Part shown: in pieces, positions 31,266-39,979 of the stretch
Numbering within the stretch: the stretch's first letter is position 1
Layout of the letters: every line of letters starts with the position of its first letter
Assembly (NCBI GenBank): GCA_902560065.1
Contig: CACEKG010000007.1
Span: forward strand, 1 to 46,348
Source: an uncultured Bacteroidota bacterium
GTDB lineage: Bacteria > Bacteroidota > Bacteroidia > Flavobacteriales > Flavobacteriaceae
DNA length: 46,348 nucleotides
Direction: 5' to 3'
Made by a program: the position numbers and the translations under genes
The notes under the pieces: model-generated
Seen by the model: only the letters and a program-made list of their open reading frames with translations
Database searches by the model: none
What the model was told of the DNA's origin: nothing

Positions 31266-31294
31266 CAAATATAAATTGCTTTTATATTAGCAAA
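31266..31294 (-). promoter_or_regulatory. Possible promoter of the phosphoesterase gene
   Basis: On the minus strand TTTG (31294-31291) is followed after 17 bases by TATATTTG (31273-31266). The -7 box is exact; the spacing is slightly shorter than the usual 19-21. The gene starts 31 bases after the box. Confidence 0.42.
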
Positions 31295-31302
31295 AAAAAA
31301 AA

Positions 31303-32049
31303 GTGAGATATTTTATATACTTTTCTTTTAATGGTAAACTTTATCATGGATGGCAAAAGCAAAAAAATTCAATTACAATTCAACAAAAAATAGAAGAGTC
31401 ATTAAGTGTTTTATTAAAAGATAAAATTGAGGTAATTGGAGCTGGAAGAACTGATACAGGAGTGCATGCTAAAGAGATGGTTGCTCATTTTGATTTTAAT
31501 AAAAATTTTGAAAATTCAAAAAATTTTATTTTTAAATTAAATCAATTTTTATCAAATGATATTTCTATAAAATCATTAAAATGTGTCAAAAAGAATGCTC
31601 ATGCTAGATTTGATGCAATTTCAAGAACTTATGAATATCATATATCTAAAGAAAAAGATGTTTTTTTAAATGAATACAGTTATTATTTAAATTATTCACT
31701 AAATAATATTAAGATTAATGAAGCAATTAAGATTATTATAAACAACAAGGATTTTAAATGTTTCACTAAATCAAAAACTGACGTCACTAATTATCTTTGT
31801 AATATCCTTGATTCCAAATGGATTGAATTTGATAAAAAATATGTTTTTGAAATTACAGCAAATCGTTTTTTAAGAAATATGGTTAGATCAATTGTTGGAA
31901 CATTAATAGACGTTGGATTGGAAAAAAAATCAATTAATAATTTTAAAAAAATAATTATGAGTAAAGACAGATCAATGGCAGGATATTCTGTACCAGCTAA
32001 AGGATTGTTTTTGAAAAAGATTAATTATCCAAAGGAAATATTTATATGA
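31303..32049 (+). CDS. truA: tRNA pseudouridine(38-40) synthase TruA
   Basis: A 248-residue enzyme that isomerises uridines 38-40 in the anticodon arm of many tRNAs. It has the N-terminal YFIYFSFNGKLYHGWQKQKN, the catalytic Asp in GAGRTDTGVHA near residue 51 and FLRNMVRSIVGTL near 195. The start codon is GTG, directly after a run of eleven A residues, and no in-frame ATG would leave the conserved N-terminus intact. Its stop overlaps the start of the ABC exporter gene (ATGA), so the two are translationally coupled. Confidence 0.94.
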   Translation: MRYFIYFSFNGKLYHGWQKQKNSITIQQKIEESLSVLLKDKIEVIGAGRTDTGVHAKEMVAHFDFNKNFENSKNFIFKLNQFLSNDISIKSLKCVKKNAHARFDAISRTYEYHISKEKDVFLNEYSYYLNYSLNNIKINEAIKIIINNKDFKCFTKSKTDVTNYLCNILDSKWIEFDKKYVFEITANRFLRNMVRSIVGTLIDVGLEKKSINNFKKIIMSKDRSMAGYSVPAKGLFLKKINYPKEIFI

Positions 32050-33821
32050 AAAAAAGTAATTCAAGCGGTAAAATATTTAATTTAAAACTTTTTAAAAAAC
32101 TTATGGTTTTTGTTAAACCGTATAGTTTTTATTACAGACTAGTATTAATTACAGCAATTTTATTATCAATTTTTTCTATAATAACTCCTTATTTATTAAA
32201 AGTTATTGTTGATGATTATATAAGATTAAAAGATTATGATGGAATGAAAATTATAATATTATTTATGTTTATTTCCTTGGTTTTCACAGTTTTTTTTCAG
32301 ATACTTTTTGTTTATTTCGCTAATTTTTTAGGTCAAAAAGTTATTAAAGATTTAAGGGTAAAATTATTTAACAACATAATTAATTTTAAAATAGATTATT
32401 TTAAAAATACTCCTATTGGCAGATTGATTACAAGAACTGTTAATGATATTGAAACTATAGCTAGTATTTTTTCACAGGGATTATTTATGATTATTGCTGA
32501 TTTATTACAAATGTTTTTAGTTTTATTGGTTATGATCTACGTAAACATTGAATTAACATTAATTGTTTTGTCAATATTACCAATAATACTTTATGCAACA
32601 AAGCTTTTTCAAAAATCTATGAAAAAAGCATTTGAAGATGTGAGACTTCAAGTTTCTAATTTAAATTCTTTTGTACAAGAAAGAATAAGTGGGATGAAAA
32701 TTGTTCAAATTTTTAATAGAGAAAATAATGAGTATAATAGATTTAAATCAATCAATGGGTTTCATAGAGATGCTTGGTTAAAAACTGTTTGGATTAATTC
32801 AATTTTTTTTCCAGTTGCTGAAATTTCTTCCTCAGTTTTAATTGGACTAATAGTTTGGTATGGAGGATATAATATTATTTCTGATCCAACAATTTCAATT
32901 GGAACCATTTTTCTTTTTATTCAAATGTCACAGATGCTATTTAGGCCTTTAAGACAAATTGCCGATAAATTTAATACTTTACAGATGGGGATGGTATCTG
33001 TTAAAAGAGTTTTTAAAATTTTGGAAACAGATTTTAAAATTTTAAATAGAGGAAAAATTATTTTAAAATCAATTAAAGGTTCAATTTTATTTAAAGATGT
33101 TAAATTTTCATATAAAAAGCAAGAGGAGATAATTAGGGGAATAACTTTAAAAATTAATCCTGGTGAAAAAATTGCAATTATAGGCTCAACAGGAGCAGGA
33201 AAATCAACTATAATTAATTTACTATCAAGGTTTTATGAAATTGATTCTGGGGATATTTATATTGATGAATTTTCTATAAAAGATATTGAACTCATTAGTT
33301 TAAGAAATAATATTGGAATTGTTTTACAAGAAGTATTCCTTTATGCAGATTCAATTTATAATAATATAACATTATTCGATAAATCATTTAAAAAATCTGA
33401 GGTTATAAATTCTGCAAAAAAGATAGGTATACATGATTTTATAATGACTCTTCCAAATGGATATGATTTCAACATTCAAGAAAGGGGTCAAATGTTATCT
33501 GCTGGTCAGAGACAATTAATAGCTTTTCTTAGAGTATATATAAGAAATCCTAATATTTTGATTTTAGATGAAGCAACTTCTTCAGTTGATTCTTATTCTG
33601 AAGAAATTATTCAAAATGCTACAAATAAGCTAACAAAAGGAAAAACTTCAATTATTATAGCTCATCGATTAGACACTATAAAAAAAGCAGATAAAATAGT
33701 TGTTTTAGAAAGAGGAAAAATTATTGAGCAAGGGACTCATTCTGAATTATTAAAATTAAAAAATAGCTTTTATAGCAAATTAAATAAAAAGAACTCAATA
33801 GATTTAGTCGAGGATTTTTAA
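32046..33821 (+). CDS. ABC exporter, fused membrane and ATPase domains (MsbA-like)
   Basis: A 591-residue half-transporter: six membrane helices in residues of about 25-310, then a nucleotide-binding domain with Walker A IGSTGAGKSTI near 383, Q-loop in GIVLQEVFLYAD near 425, a signature LSAGQRQLIAFLR near 483 (Ala in place of the usual second Gly), Walker B ILILDEATSSVDS near 504 and the H-loop IIAHRLDTI near 537. Such homodimers or heterodimers export lipids, peptides or drugs; substrate unknown. The ATG overlaps the truA stop by four bases. Its stop is one base from the end of the cdaA gene. Confidence 0.9.
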   Translation: MKKSNSSGKIFNLKLFKKLMVFVKPYSFYYRLVLITAILLSIFSIITPYLLKVIVDDYIRLKDYDGMKIIILFMFISLVFTVFFQILFVYFANFLGQKVIKDLRVKLFNNIINFKIDYFKNTPIGRLITRTVNDIETIASIFSQGLFMIIADLLQMFLVLLVMIYVNIELTLIVLSILPIILYATKLFQKSMKKAFEDVRLQVSNLNSFVQERISGMKIVQIFNRENNEYNRFKSINGFHRDAWLKTVWINSIFFPVAEISSSVLIGLIVWYGGYNIISDPTISIGTIFLFIQMSQMLFRPLRQIADKFNTLQMGMVSVKRVFKILETDFKILNRGKIILKSIKGSILFKDVKFSYKKQEEIIRGITLKINPGEKIAIIGSTGAGKSTIINLLSRFYEIDSGDIYIDEFSIKDIELISLRNNIGIVLQEVFLYADSIYNNITLFDKSFKKSEVINSAKKIGIHDFIMTLPNGYDFNIQERGQMLSAGQRQLIAFLRVYIRNPNILILDEATSSVDSYSEEIIQNATNKLTKGKTSIIIAHRLDTIKKADKIVVLERGKIIEQGTHSELLKLKNSFYSKLNKKNSIDLVEDF

Positions 33822-33822
33822 T

Positions 33823-34656
33823 TTAATTTGATAGATCTTCTAATAAAACTTTATATAACTCATCTTGACTTTTATAATTTGCAATAACTCCATCTTTAAC
33901 ATACGATATTTCTCCTCTTTGTTCAGATATAACAATTGCTATTGCATCGGTCTTTTCAGTTATTCCTATAGCCGCTCTATGTCTTAAACCAAATCTTGAT
34001 GGAATAGAAGTTGAATCAGATACGGGAAGAACAACTCTTGTAGCTATTACATAATTAGATCTAATTAAAACAGCACCATCATGTAATGGATTATTTTTAA
34101 AAAATATTGTTTCTAATATTTGATTTGATAATTTAATATTTACATTATTTCCCGAGGAGATTAAAAAATCTAGATTATTTTCTCTTTCAATTACAATTAT
34201 TGCACCAGTCTTTTTTTTGGACATTGAATAGCAATCATCAAGAAATAATTTTATATCAAATTTTTTATTATTACTATTTTGATTTAAAAAATTAAAATAT
34301 TTAATTAAATTTCTTCTAGTAGCAAAATTTGGAGATCCTATCAGTAATAAAAATTTTCTTATTTCCTGCTGAAAAACAACAATTAAGGCAAAAAAACCAA
34401 CACTAATAAAATTTCCAAGAATATTACTTAAAACATCCATTTTTAGTAAATCAGTTATTTTCCATATAATATAGATAATAATTATACCTATTAAAATGTT
34501 TATTGCAACAGTTCCTTTTACAAGTCTATATAAATAAAAAAGAAGTATAGCAACAAGAACTATATCTATTACATCAGTAAAAGAGAATTGAAAATATTCT
34601 AGCGACTTCAGGATTATAATTTTTCTTAAAATTAAGAAACTAATACAAATATTCAC
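33823..34656 (-). CDS. cdaA: Diadenylate cyclase CdaA-like (c-di-AMP synthase)
   Basis: A 277-residue membrane enzyme that makes cyclic di-AMP from two ATP. Three hydrophobic helices at the N-terminus (from about residue 27 to 95) precede the DAC domain with its catalytic LHDGAVLIRSN near 190 and RHRAAIGITEKTDA near 226. The start is a GTG at 34656 that lies inside folP, giving a 17-base overlap; no in-frame ATG or TTG lies between it and the conserved helices. c-di-AMP controls cell-wall and osmotic balance in other bacteria. The pairing folP-cdaA is typical of Flavobacteriia. Confidence 0.9.
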   Translation of the reverse strand: MNICISFLILRKIIILKSLEYFQFSFTDVIDIVLVAILLFYLYRLVKGTVAINILIGIIIIYIIWKITDLLKMDVLSNILGNFISVGFFALIVVFQQEIRKFLLLIGSPNFATRRNLIKYFNFLNQNSNNKKFDIKLFLDDCYSMSKKKTGAIIVIERENNLDFLISSGNNVNIKLSNQILETIFFKNNPLHDGAVLIRSNYVIATRVVLPVSDSTSIPSRFGLRHRAAIGITEKTDAIAIVISEQRGEISYVKDGVIANYKSQDELYKVLLEDLSN

Positions 34657-35410
34657 ACAATGTAATGCATTCTTTTGCTTCTTTTACATCATGAACTCTA
34701 ATTATGTTGGCTCCATTGATTAAGGCAAAAGTGTTAAGAATTGTAGTTCCATTTAATGATTGATTAGGATTTCCATTCAATATCTTATATATCATTGACT
34801 TTCTAGACAAACCAATTAAAATTGGACAATTGATTTTCTTAAACAAATTTAGCTCTTTTAATAACTCAAAATTGTGATTTAAAGATTTTCCAAAGCCAAA
34901 ACCAGGATCAATAATTATATCTGTTACTCCATTATCCTGAGCTATTTTAATTTGCTTAACAAAAAAGTTTAAAACATCAATCACAACATTTTTATATTCA
35001 GGGTTTAATTGCATTGTTTTAGGAGTTCCTTTCATGTGCATCATTACATAGGGAACTTTATTTTTTGCTATAACTTCAAACATCTTTTTATCAAATTTAC
35101 CTCCAGATATATCATTAATTATACTTGCGCCAATTTCAATTGAATTTTTTGCTATTTCACTTCTGAATGTGTCAATTGAAAACAATTTTTCAGGAAAATT
35201 ATTTATTAATATTTCAAGAATTGGAAATAAAATTTGTTTTTCTTTTTCAGCAGAGAATAATTTACTTCCAGGTTTGCTTGTAAAAGCTCCTATGTCAATT
35301 ATATCAGCACCTTCATTTAACATTTTTTCAGTTTGTTTTAGTGCTTTATCTTTTGAACTATACTTACCGCCATCATAGAAGGAATCTTTGCTAAGATTTA
35401 AAATCCCCAT
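34640..35410 (-). CDS. folP: Dihydropteroate synthase, N-terminus probably longer than the first ATG
   Basis: A 256-residue reading from the first ATG; the enzyme joins dihydropterin pyrophosphate to p-aminobenzoate in folate synthesis. Motifs include MGILNLSKDSFYDGGKY at the ATG, DIGAFTSKPGS near 40, NDISGG near 97 and DPGFGFGKSLNHN near 168. Family members carry about 15-20 residues before MGILN, and the same frame upstream (35411-35503) encodes a fitting NIKGKLIDLKKPKI, yet holds no ATG, GTG or TTG. Either translation starts at ATT, ATA or CTG, or the protein is short. A TAAATTTG box at 35529-35536 on this strand may be the promoter. cdaA overlaps its end. Confidence 0.88.
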   Translation of the reverse strand: MGILNLSKDSFYDGGKYSSKDKALKQTEKMLNEGADIIDIGAFTSKPGSKLFSAEKEKQILFPILEILINNFPEKLFSIDTFRSEIAKNSIEIGASIINDISGGKFDKKMFEVIAKNKVPYVMMHMKGTPKTMQLNPEYKNVVIDVLNFFVKQIKIAQDNGVTDIIIDPGFGFGKSLNHNFELLKELNLFKKINCPILIGLSRKSMIYKILNGNPNQSLNGTTILNTFALINGANIIRVHDVKEAKECITLCEYLY

Positions 35411-35543
35411 AATTTTTGGTTTTTTTAAATCAATTAGTTTTCCTTTTATATTTAAAGATAAATTATCCAGTTTTTTTAAAATATTTATATAAGTTAACGG
35501 TACTTAAAAAATAAAAACGAAATTTATGCAAATTTAATATTAA

Positions 35544-36080
35544 ATGGAATCAACAAAAGAACAGTATCAGAAAATTATTTCTAAATCAAGGTTGTTATTT
35601 GAAAAAAAAATGAAAGATTATGGTTCAGCATGGAGAATACTTAGAATGTCTTCTTTGACAGATCAAATTTTTATTAAAGCTCAAAGAATTAGAAGTATTC
35701 AAAAAAATATTGATCAAAAGATAGATGAAGGAATAAATTCCGAGTTTATTGGAATAGTAAATTATTCTATTATGGCTCTTATTCAAATTGAAAAGGGCAT
35801 TGTTGAACAACCTGATATAAATATTTCTGAAGCACTAAAACTTTATGATGAAAAAATTAAAAGGACCTACGATTTGATGTTAAAAAAAAATTATGATTAT
35901 GGTGAAGCATGGAGAGAAATGAGAGTTAGCTCTTTGACTGATTTGATTTTACAAAAGCTATTAAGAGTTAAACAAATTGAAGATAACAAAGGTAAGACTA
36001 TTATTAGTGAGGGAATTGAAGCAAATTATCAGGATATTATTAATTATTCAGTTTTCGCATTAATTTTACTTGGCGAATGA
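35544..36080 (+). CDS. DUF1599 protein with two tandem repeats of one domain
   Basis: A 178-residue protein built from two copies of about 85-90 residues. The first has KKMKDYGSAWRILRMSSLTD near residue 20, the second KKNYDYGEAWREMRVSSLTD near 113; each continues into a run of Ile/Leu-rich helices and an IINYS/IVNYS motif. This is the DUF1599 layout, classed as a nucleotide-modification-associated domain, though in Bacteroidetes its function is unknown. The stop overlaps the ATG of the permease gene by four bases, so the products are likely made in fixed ratio. It diverges from folP. Confidence 0.83.
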   Translation: MESTKEQYQKIISKSRLLFEKKMKDYGSAWRILRMSSLTDQIFIKAQRIRSIQKNIDQKIDEGINSEFIGIVNYSIMALIQIEKGIVEQPDINISEALKLYDEKIKRTYDLMLKKNYDYGEAWREMRVSSLTDLILQKLLRVKQIEDNKGKTIISEGIEANYQDIINYSVFALILLGE

Positions 36081-37153
36081 TAAATTTTTTATTTAAAAGA
36101 GTTTTAAATATTTTTTTGGCACTTTTTGGTGTTGTAACAATAATTTTTTTTCTGTTTAATATAATACCTTCTGATCCAGCTCAAATGATGTTAGGTCAAA
36201 TAGAAAATAAAGAACAAATTAAAAATATTGAAAAAAAATTTGGATTTAACTTACCAATAGAAAAGCAGTATTTTTTTTATTTGAATGATTTGTCTCCTAT
36301 ATCTATTCATACAAATGATATTAAAGATTTTAATTATTATGATAAAAACAAATATCATGGATTGGTTTTTTTTTCTGCATCTGGCTATTTTTTAATCCTA
36401 AAAGTTCCTTATTTAAGAACCTCTTATCAAAAATCAGGCAAACCAGTTTTTGATATAATAAAAGAAACTTTACCTAACACATTCATTTTAGCTATTTCAT
36501 CTATAATTATTGCTACATTTTTTGGAATTTTATTAGGAGTTATTTCTGCTCTTAACAAACAAAACTTAACTGATAAATTATTGCAGTTTGTTTGCACTAT
36601 TGGAATGAGTATGCCTTCTTTTTTTAGTGCTATTTTATTTTCTTGGTTTTTTGGATATATTCTAACTGATTATACAAACTTGAATATGACTGGAAGTTTA
36701 TTTGAGCTAGATGATTACGGAGAAGTTGAAGAATTAAAATTGAAAAACTTGATTTTACCAGCTTTTGTTTTGGGTATTAGACCTCTTTCAGTAATTATTC
36801 AATTAATGAGGACTAGTTTGATAAATGTTTTAAATCAAGAATATATAAGAACTGCAAAAGCAAAAGGTCTTTCTATGTATAAGATTATTTATAGTCATTC
36901 TTTAAAAAACTCATTCAATCCTGTTATAACTGTTCTTTCAGGGTGGTTTGCTTCACTTTTAGCGGGATCAGTTTTTGTTGAGTATATTTTCGGTTGGAAC
37001 GGCTTAGGGAAAGAGATTATTTTCGCTTTAAATTATATGGATATTCCTGTTATTATGGGATCAACTTTTATTATTGCATTTCTTTTTATAATTATTAATA
37101 TTTTAGTTGATATTACTCATTTATATCTAGATCCAAGAATTAAATACTATTGA
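36077..37153 (+). CDS. OppB/DppB-type ABC transporter permease, orphan
   Basis: A 358-residue inner-membrane protein of the peptide/nickel permease family: N-terminal helix LFGVVTIIFFLFNIIPSDPA, and the conserved EYIRTAKAKGLSMYKIIYSHSLKNS loop near residue 255 that docks the ATPase. Between helix one and the core it carries an extra soluble-looking stretch of about 70 residues (from 65 to 135). No ATPase, second permease or substrate-binding protein gene is nearby, so the partners must be elsewhere. It is coupled by ATGA overlap to DUF1599 and followed by tpiA after one base. Confidence 0.87.
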   Translation: MINFLFKRVLNIFLALFGVVTIIFFLFNIIPSDPAQMMLGQIENKEQIKNIEKKFGFNLPIEKQYFFYLNDLSPISIHTNDIKDFNYYDKNKYHGLVFFSASGYFLILKVPYLRTSYQKSGKPVFDIIKETLPNTFILAISSIIIATFFGILLGVISALNKQNLTDKLLQFVCTIGMSMPSFFSAILFSWFFGYILTDYTNLNMTGSLFELDDYGEVEELKLKNLILPAFVLGIRPLSVIIQLMRTSLINVLNQEYIRTAKAKGLSMYKIIYSHSLKNSFNPVITVLSGWFASLLAGSVFVEYIFGWNGLGKEIIFALNYMDIPVIMGSTFIIAFLFIIINILVDITHLYLDPRIKYY

Positions 37154-37154
37154 T

Positions 37155-37904
37155 ATGAGAAAAAAAATTGTTATAGGTAATTGGAAGATGAACAATGATT
37201 CATTCGAGACAAAGACTTTATTAAATAAACTAAAAAAATATGATTTTAAAAATGATGTAACCATAATGGTTTCTCCATCATTTACAAATCTTCAAAATAG
37301 TGTAATATATTTAAATGATTCAAAAATAGAGGTAATAGCTCAAAACGTTAATGAATCAGAAAAAGGAGCTTTCACAGGTGAAGTTTCATCCTCAATGTTA
37401 AAAAGTATTGGCGTTTTAAGATCAATAATAGGTCATTCTGAAAGAAGATTATATTATAATGAAACTGACAATATTTTAAAGAAAAAAATATATAATGCAT
37501 TAAAAAATGAGCTTAAAATAATTTTTTGTTTTGGAGAGAAAATAAGTGATAGAAAGAATAATCAACAATTTGAGCTTGTTAACAATCAACTTTCTAATAC
37601 ATTGTTAGATTTAAATAAATCAGATTGGGAAAATATTATTCTAGCTTACGAGCCAGTTTGGGCAATTGGAACTGGAGAAAATGCAACTCCCAAACAAGTA
37701 CAAGAGATGCATTTTCATGTAAGAAATTGGGTTAAGATAAATTATGGATCAAAAATTTCAAATACAGTTCCTATTTTGTATGGAGGAAGTGTAAAACCAA
37801 ATAATGCATCTGAAATTTTCTCTCAACCTGATGTGGACGGAGGTCTAATTGGAGGAGCTTCATTAAATCATAACGATTTTATAGAGATAATTAATTCTTT
37901 TTAA
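37155..37904 (+). CDS. tpiA: Triosephosphate isomerase
   Basis: A 249-residue glycolytic enzyme that interconverts dihydroxyacetone phosphate and glyceraldehyde 3-phosphate. GNWKMN at residues 8-13 carries the active-site Lys, IGHSERR near 95 the His, AYEPVWAIGTG near 167 the Glu, and YGGSVKPNN near 213 binds the phosphate. Full length. It begins one base after the permease stop. Confidence 0.96.
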   Translation: MRKKIVIGNWKMNNDSFETKTLLNKLKKYDFKNDVTIMVSPSFTNLQNSVIYLNDSKIEVIAQNVNESEKGAFTGEVSSSMLKSIGVLRSIIGHSERRLYYNETDNILKKKIYNALKNELKIIFCFGEKISDRKNNQQFELVNNQLSNTLLDLNKSDWENIILAYEPVWAIGTGENATPKQVQEMHFHVRNWVKINYGSKISNTVPILYGGSVKPNNASEIFSQPDVDGGLIGGASLNHNDFIEIINSF

Positions 37905-37940
37905 TATAAAATATTAAAGTTTAAAGATTATTATTTTCAA

Positions 37941-38222
37941 GTGAGTAAAAAAGAAAAAATAAATCCTAGTTTAGATGAAGATGTTTTAATAAAAGACGTT
38001 GAAAAACATCAAATAATTCTGTATAACGATGACGTTAATACCTTTCAGCATGTTATTGAAACTTTAGTTAAAGTTTGTAAACATACATATCAGCAAGCCG
38101 AGCAATGTGCCTACATTGTTCATTTTTCAGGAAAATGTGTTGTAAAAACAGGTTCTTTAGAAGAATTGGTTCCTATTTGTTCTGCTCTCTTGGATGCCGG
38201 TCTTTCAGCTGAAATTAGCTGA
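37941..38222 (+). CDS. clpS: ATP-dependent Clp protease adaptor ClpS
   Basis: A 93-residue adaptor that hands N-end-rule substrates to ClpAP/ClpCP. It has the family core LYNDDVNTFQHVIETLVKVC near residue 30 and QQAEQCAYIVHFSGKCVVKTG near 52, with Asn/Asp residues that bind the N-degron. The start is GTG at 37941. It is separated from tpiA by 36 bases. In many Flavobacteriia a ribosomal L11 methyltransferase gene (prmA) sits between tpiA and clpS; none is here. Confidence 0.93.
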   Translation: MSKKEKINPSLDEDVLIKDVEKHQIILYNDDVNTFQHVIETLVKVCKHTYQQAEQCAYIVHFSGKCVVKTGSLEELVPICSALLDAGLSAEIS

Positions 38223-38280
38223 AATTATATTTATTTTAATCATTAAAATTGAGATATTTGCAAAAATTAAATTTCATAAA

Positions 38281-38820
38281 ATGATTTATTTAATTACATT
38301 TTTGTTTTTTATTAATATTTTAAATTCACAAGTAACTATGGAGAATTCTATTCATCAATTTAAAGTTGAAGACATTTATGGGGATAGCTTTGATTTTTCC
38401 TCTCTAAAAGGTAAAAAAATCATGATAGTTAATACAGCTTCAAAATGTGGGTTAACACCTCAATATGAAAAGCTACAATCTTTATTTGAAAAATATGGTA
38501 ATGAGAAATTTATAATAATAGGATTTCCGTCCAATAATTTTCTATTTCAAGAACCTGGCTCAAACGAAGAAATTTCTAGTTTTTGTAAATCTAATTATGG
38601 TGTTTCTTTTCCAATGATGAGTAAAATATCAGTTATAGGTGGTGATAAACACCCTGTTTATAAATTTTTAACTGAAAAAGAAAAAAACGGTGTTTTAGAC
38701 TCAAGAGTTACATGGAATTTTCAAAAATATTTATTAGATGAAGATGGTAAGTTAAATAGAGTGATTTCGCCTAGGATTCAACCTGATGACAAGACAATTA
38801 TTGATTGGATTTTAAATTAA
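38281..38820 (+). CDS. Glutathione peroxidase-family thiol peroxidase, probably exported
   Basis: A 179-residue protein from the ATG at 38281, which gives a hydrophobic leader (MIYLITFLFFINILNSQ) suited to export. The peroxidase core shows the catalytic Cys in NTASKCGLTPQY, with WNFQKYLL near the C-terminus supplying the conserved Trp and Asn. The usual GFPCNQF stretch reads GFPSNNF, so the catalytic Gln is Asn and the first possible resolving Cys is Ser; a later Cys in SSFCKSNYG may serve instead. It is a Cys, not Sec, enzyme and most likely uses thioredoxin to reduce peroxides. Confidence 0.88.
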   Translation: MIYLITFLFFINILNSQVTMENSIHQFKVEDIYGDSFDFSSLKGKKIMIVNTASKCGLTPQYEKLQSLFEKYGNEKFIIIGFPSNNFLFQEPGSNEEISSFCKSNYGVSFPMMSKISVIGGDKHPVYKFLTEKEKNGVLDSRVTWNFQKYLLDEDGKLNRVISPRIQPDDKTIIDWILN

Positions 38821-38833
38821 TTAAATTTAAGTC

Positions 38834-39979
38834 ATGAGTAAAAAAAAATTTAAAACTTTGTGCGTTCATGAAGGAGAAATTAAAGACATTCAATTTAAAG
38901 GATCTACATCTCCTTTATTTATGTCAACTTCATATGCTTTTGATGACGTTGATATTAAACAATACCCTAGATATTTTAATACACCTAATCAAAGGGCATT
39001 AGTAAAAAAAATCTCATCACTTGAGTATGCTGAAACTGGATTAATCTTTAGTTCAGGTATGGCTGCAATAAGCACTTCATTGCTTTCAAATTTAAATTCA
39101 GGAGATCATTTAATAGTTCAAGGAGATTTGTATGGAGGGACAAGAAATTTTATTAAAAATGAATTTCCAAAGTATAATATAGAATATAGTTTTACCAAAG
39201 ATGTTAAAAACGAATCTTTTCAAAAAGAAATTAAAAAGAATACAAAAGGTATTTTTATTGAAACACCAAGCAATCCATTACTAAAAATAGTTGATTTAAA
39301 AAAAATAGGGTTAATTGCTAAATCTAATAATTTGTGGTCAATGATTGATAATACTTTTGCTAGCCCTGTTAATCAAAATCCTATTTTATTTGGAATTGAT
39401 ATAGTTATTCATAGTGCAACAAAATATTTAGGAGGTCATAGTGATATTTGTGCAGGTGTAGTATTAAGTAAAAAGAATAAAATTGATAAAATTTTTCAAT
39501 CAGCTAAAAATTTAGGTGGAAATTTGAGTGATTATACGGTTTGGCTTCTAGAAAGAAGCATTAAAACTTTATATTTAAGAGTTAGAGCTCAAAATAATAA
39601 TGCGATAAAATTGGCAAAATTTTTGAAATCTCATAGTTGTATTGACAAAGTTTATTACCCAGGATTAAAGGATCATCCAGATTATGAATTAGCAAAGGGT
39701 CAAATGAAAGGTTTTGGAGGGATGTTAACTTTTGACTTAAATAAGAAAATAAAGGTTAAAAAGTTTTTAAACTCACTTATGATTATAAAACCTTCAATGA
39801 GTTTGGCTGGAGTAGAAAGCACTGTTTTAAGCCCGAAATTAACTTCTCATGCATTACTGACTGATATTGAAAGAAAAGAACAAGGAATAAATGATCAAAC
39901 TATTAGACTTTCATCTGGAATAGAATCTTTTGGAGATTTAAAAAATGATTTATCTCAAGCCATAAAAAAGAGTTTATGA
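38834..39979 (+). CDS. Cys/Met-metabolism PLP enzyme (cystathionine synthase/lyase family)
   Basis: A 381-residue pyridoxal-phosphate enzyme of the trans-sulfuration group. The Schiff-base Lys is in SATKYLGGHSD near residue 202; QGDLYGGTRN near 95, ETPSNPLLKI near 148 and DNTFASPVNQNP near 173 are further cofactor motifs; and the C-terminal SLAGVESTVLSP near 330 shapes the substrate site. Cystathionine gamma-synthase, gamma-lyase, beta-lyase and methionine gamma-lyase share all these motifs, so the reaction stays open. Its stop overlaps bshB1 by four bases (ATGA), which hints at supply of cysteine for bacillithiol. Confidence 0.88.
   Translation: MSKKKFKTLCVHEGEIKDIQFKGSTSPLFMSTSYAFDDVDIKQYPRYFNTPNQRALVKKISSLEYAETGLIFSSGMAAISTSLLSNLNSGDHLIVQGDLYGGTRNFIKNEFPKYNIEYSFTKDVKNESFQKEIKKNTKGIFIETPSNPLLKIVDLKKIGLIAKSNNLWSMIDNTFASPVNQNPILFGIDIVIHSATKYLGGHSDICAGVVLSKKNKIDKIFQSAKNLGGNLSDYTVWLLERSIKTLYLRVRAQNNNAIKLAKFLKSHSCIDKVYYPGLKDHPDYELAKGQMKGFGGMLTFDLNKKIKVKKFLNSLMIIKPSMSLAGVESTVLSPKLTSHALLTDIERKEQGINDQTIRLSSGIESFGDLKNDLSQAIKKSL

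Noticed and set aside
31292-31302. Run of eleven A before the truA GTG as a phase-variation tract
   Set aside because: It lies upstream of the start codon, so slippage would not shift the frame, and A runs are common in this AT-rich DNA.
35544-36080. DUF1599 as part of a DNA-modification or phage-defence system
   Set aside because: The domain name hints at nucleotide modification, but no methyltransferase, nuclease or other defence gene is near, and the context is housekeeping.
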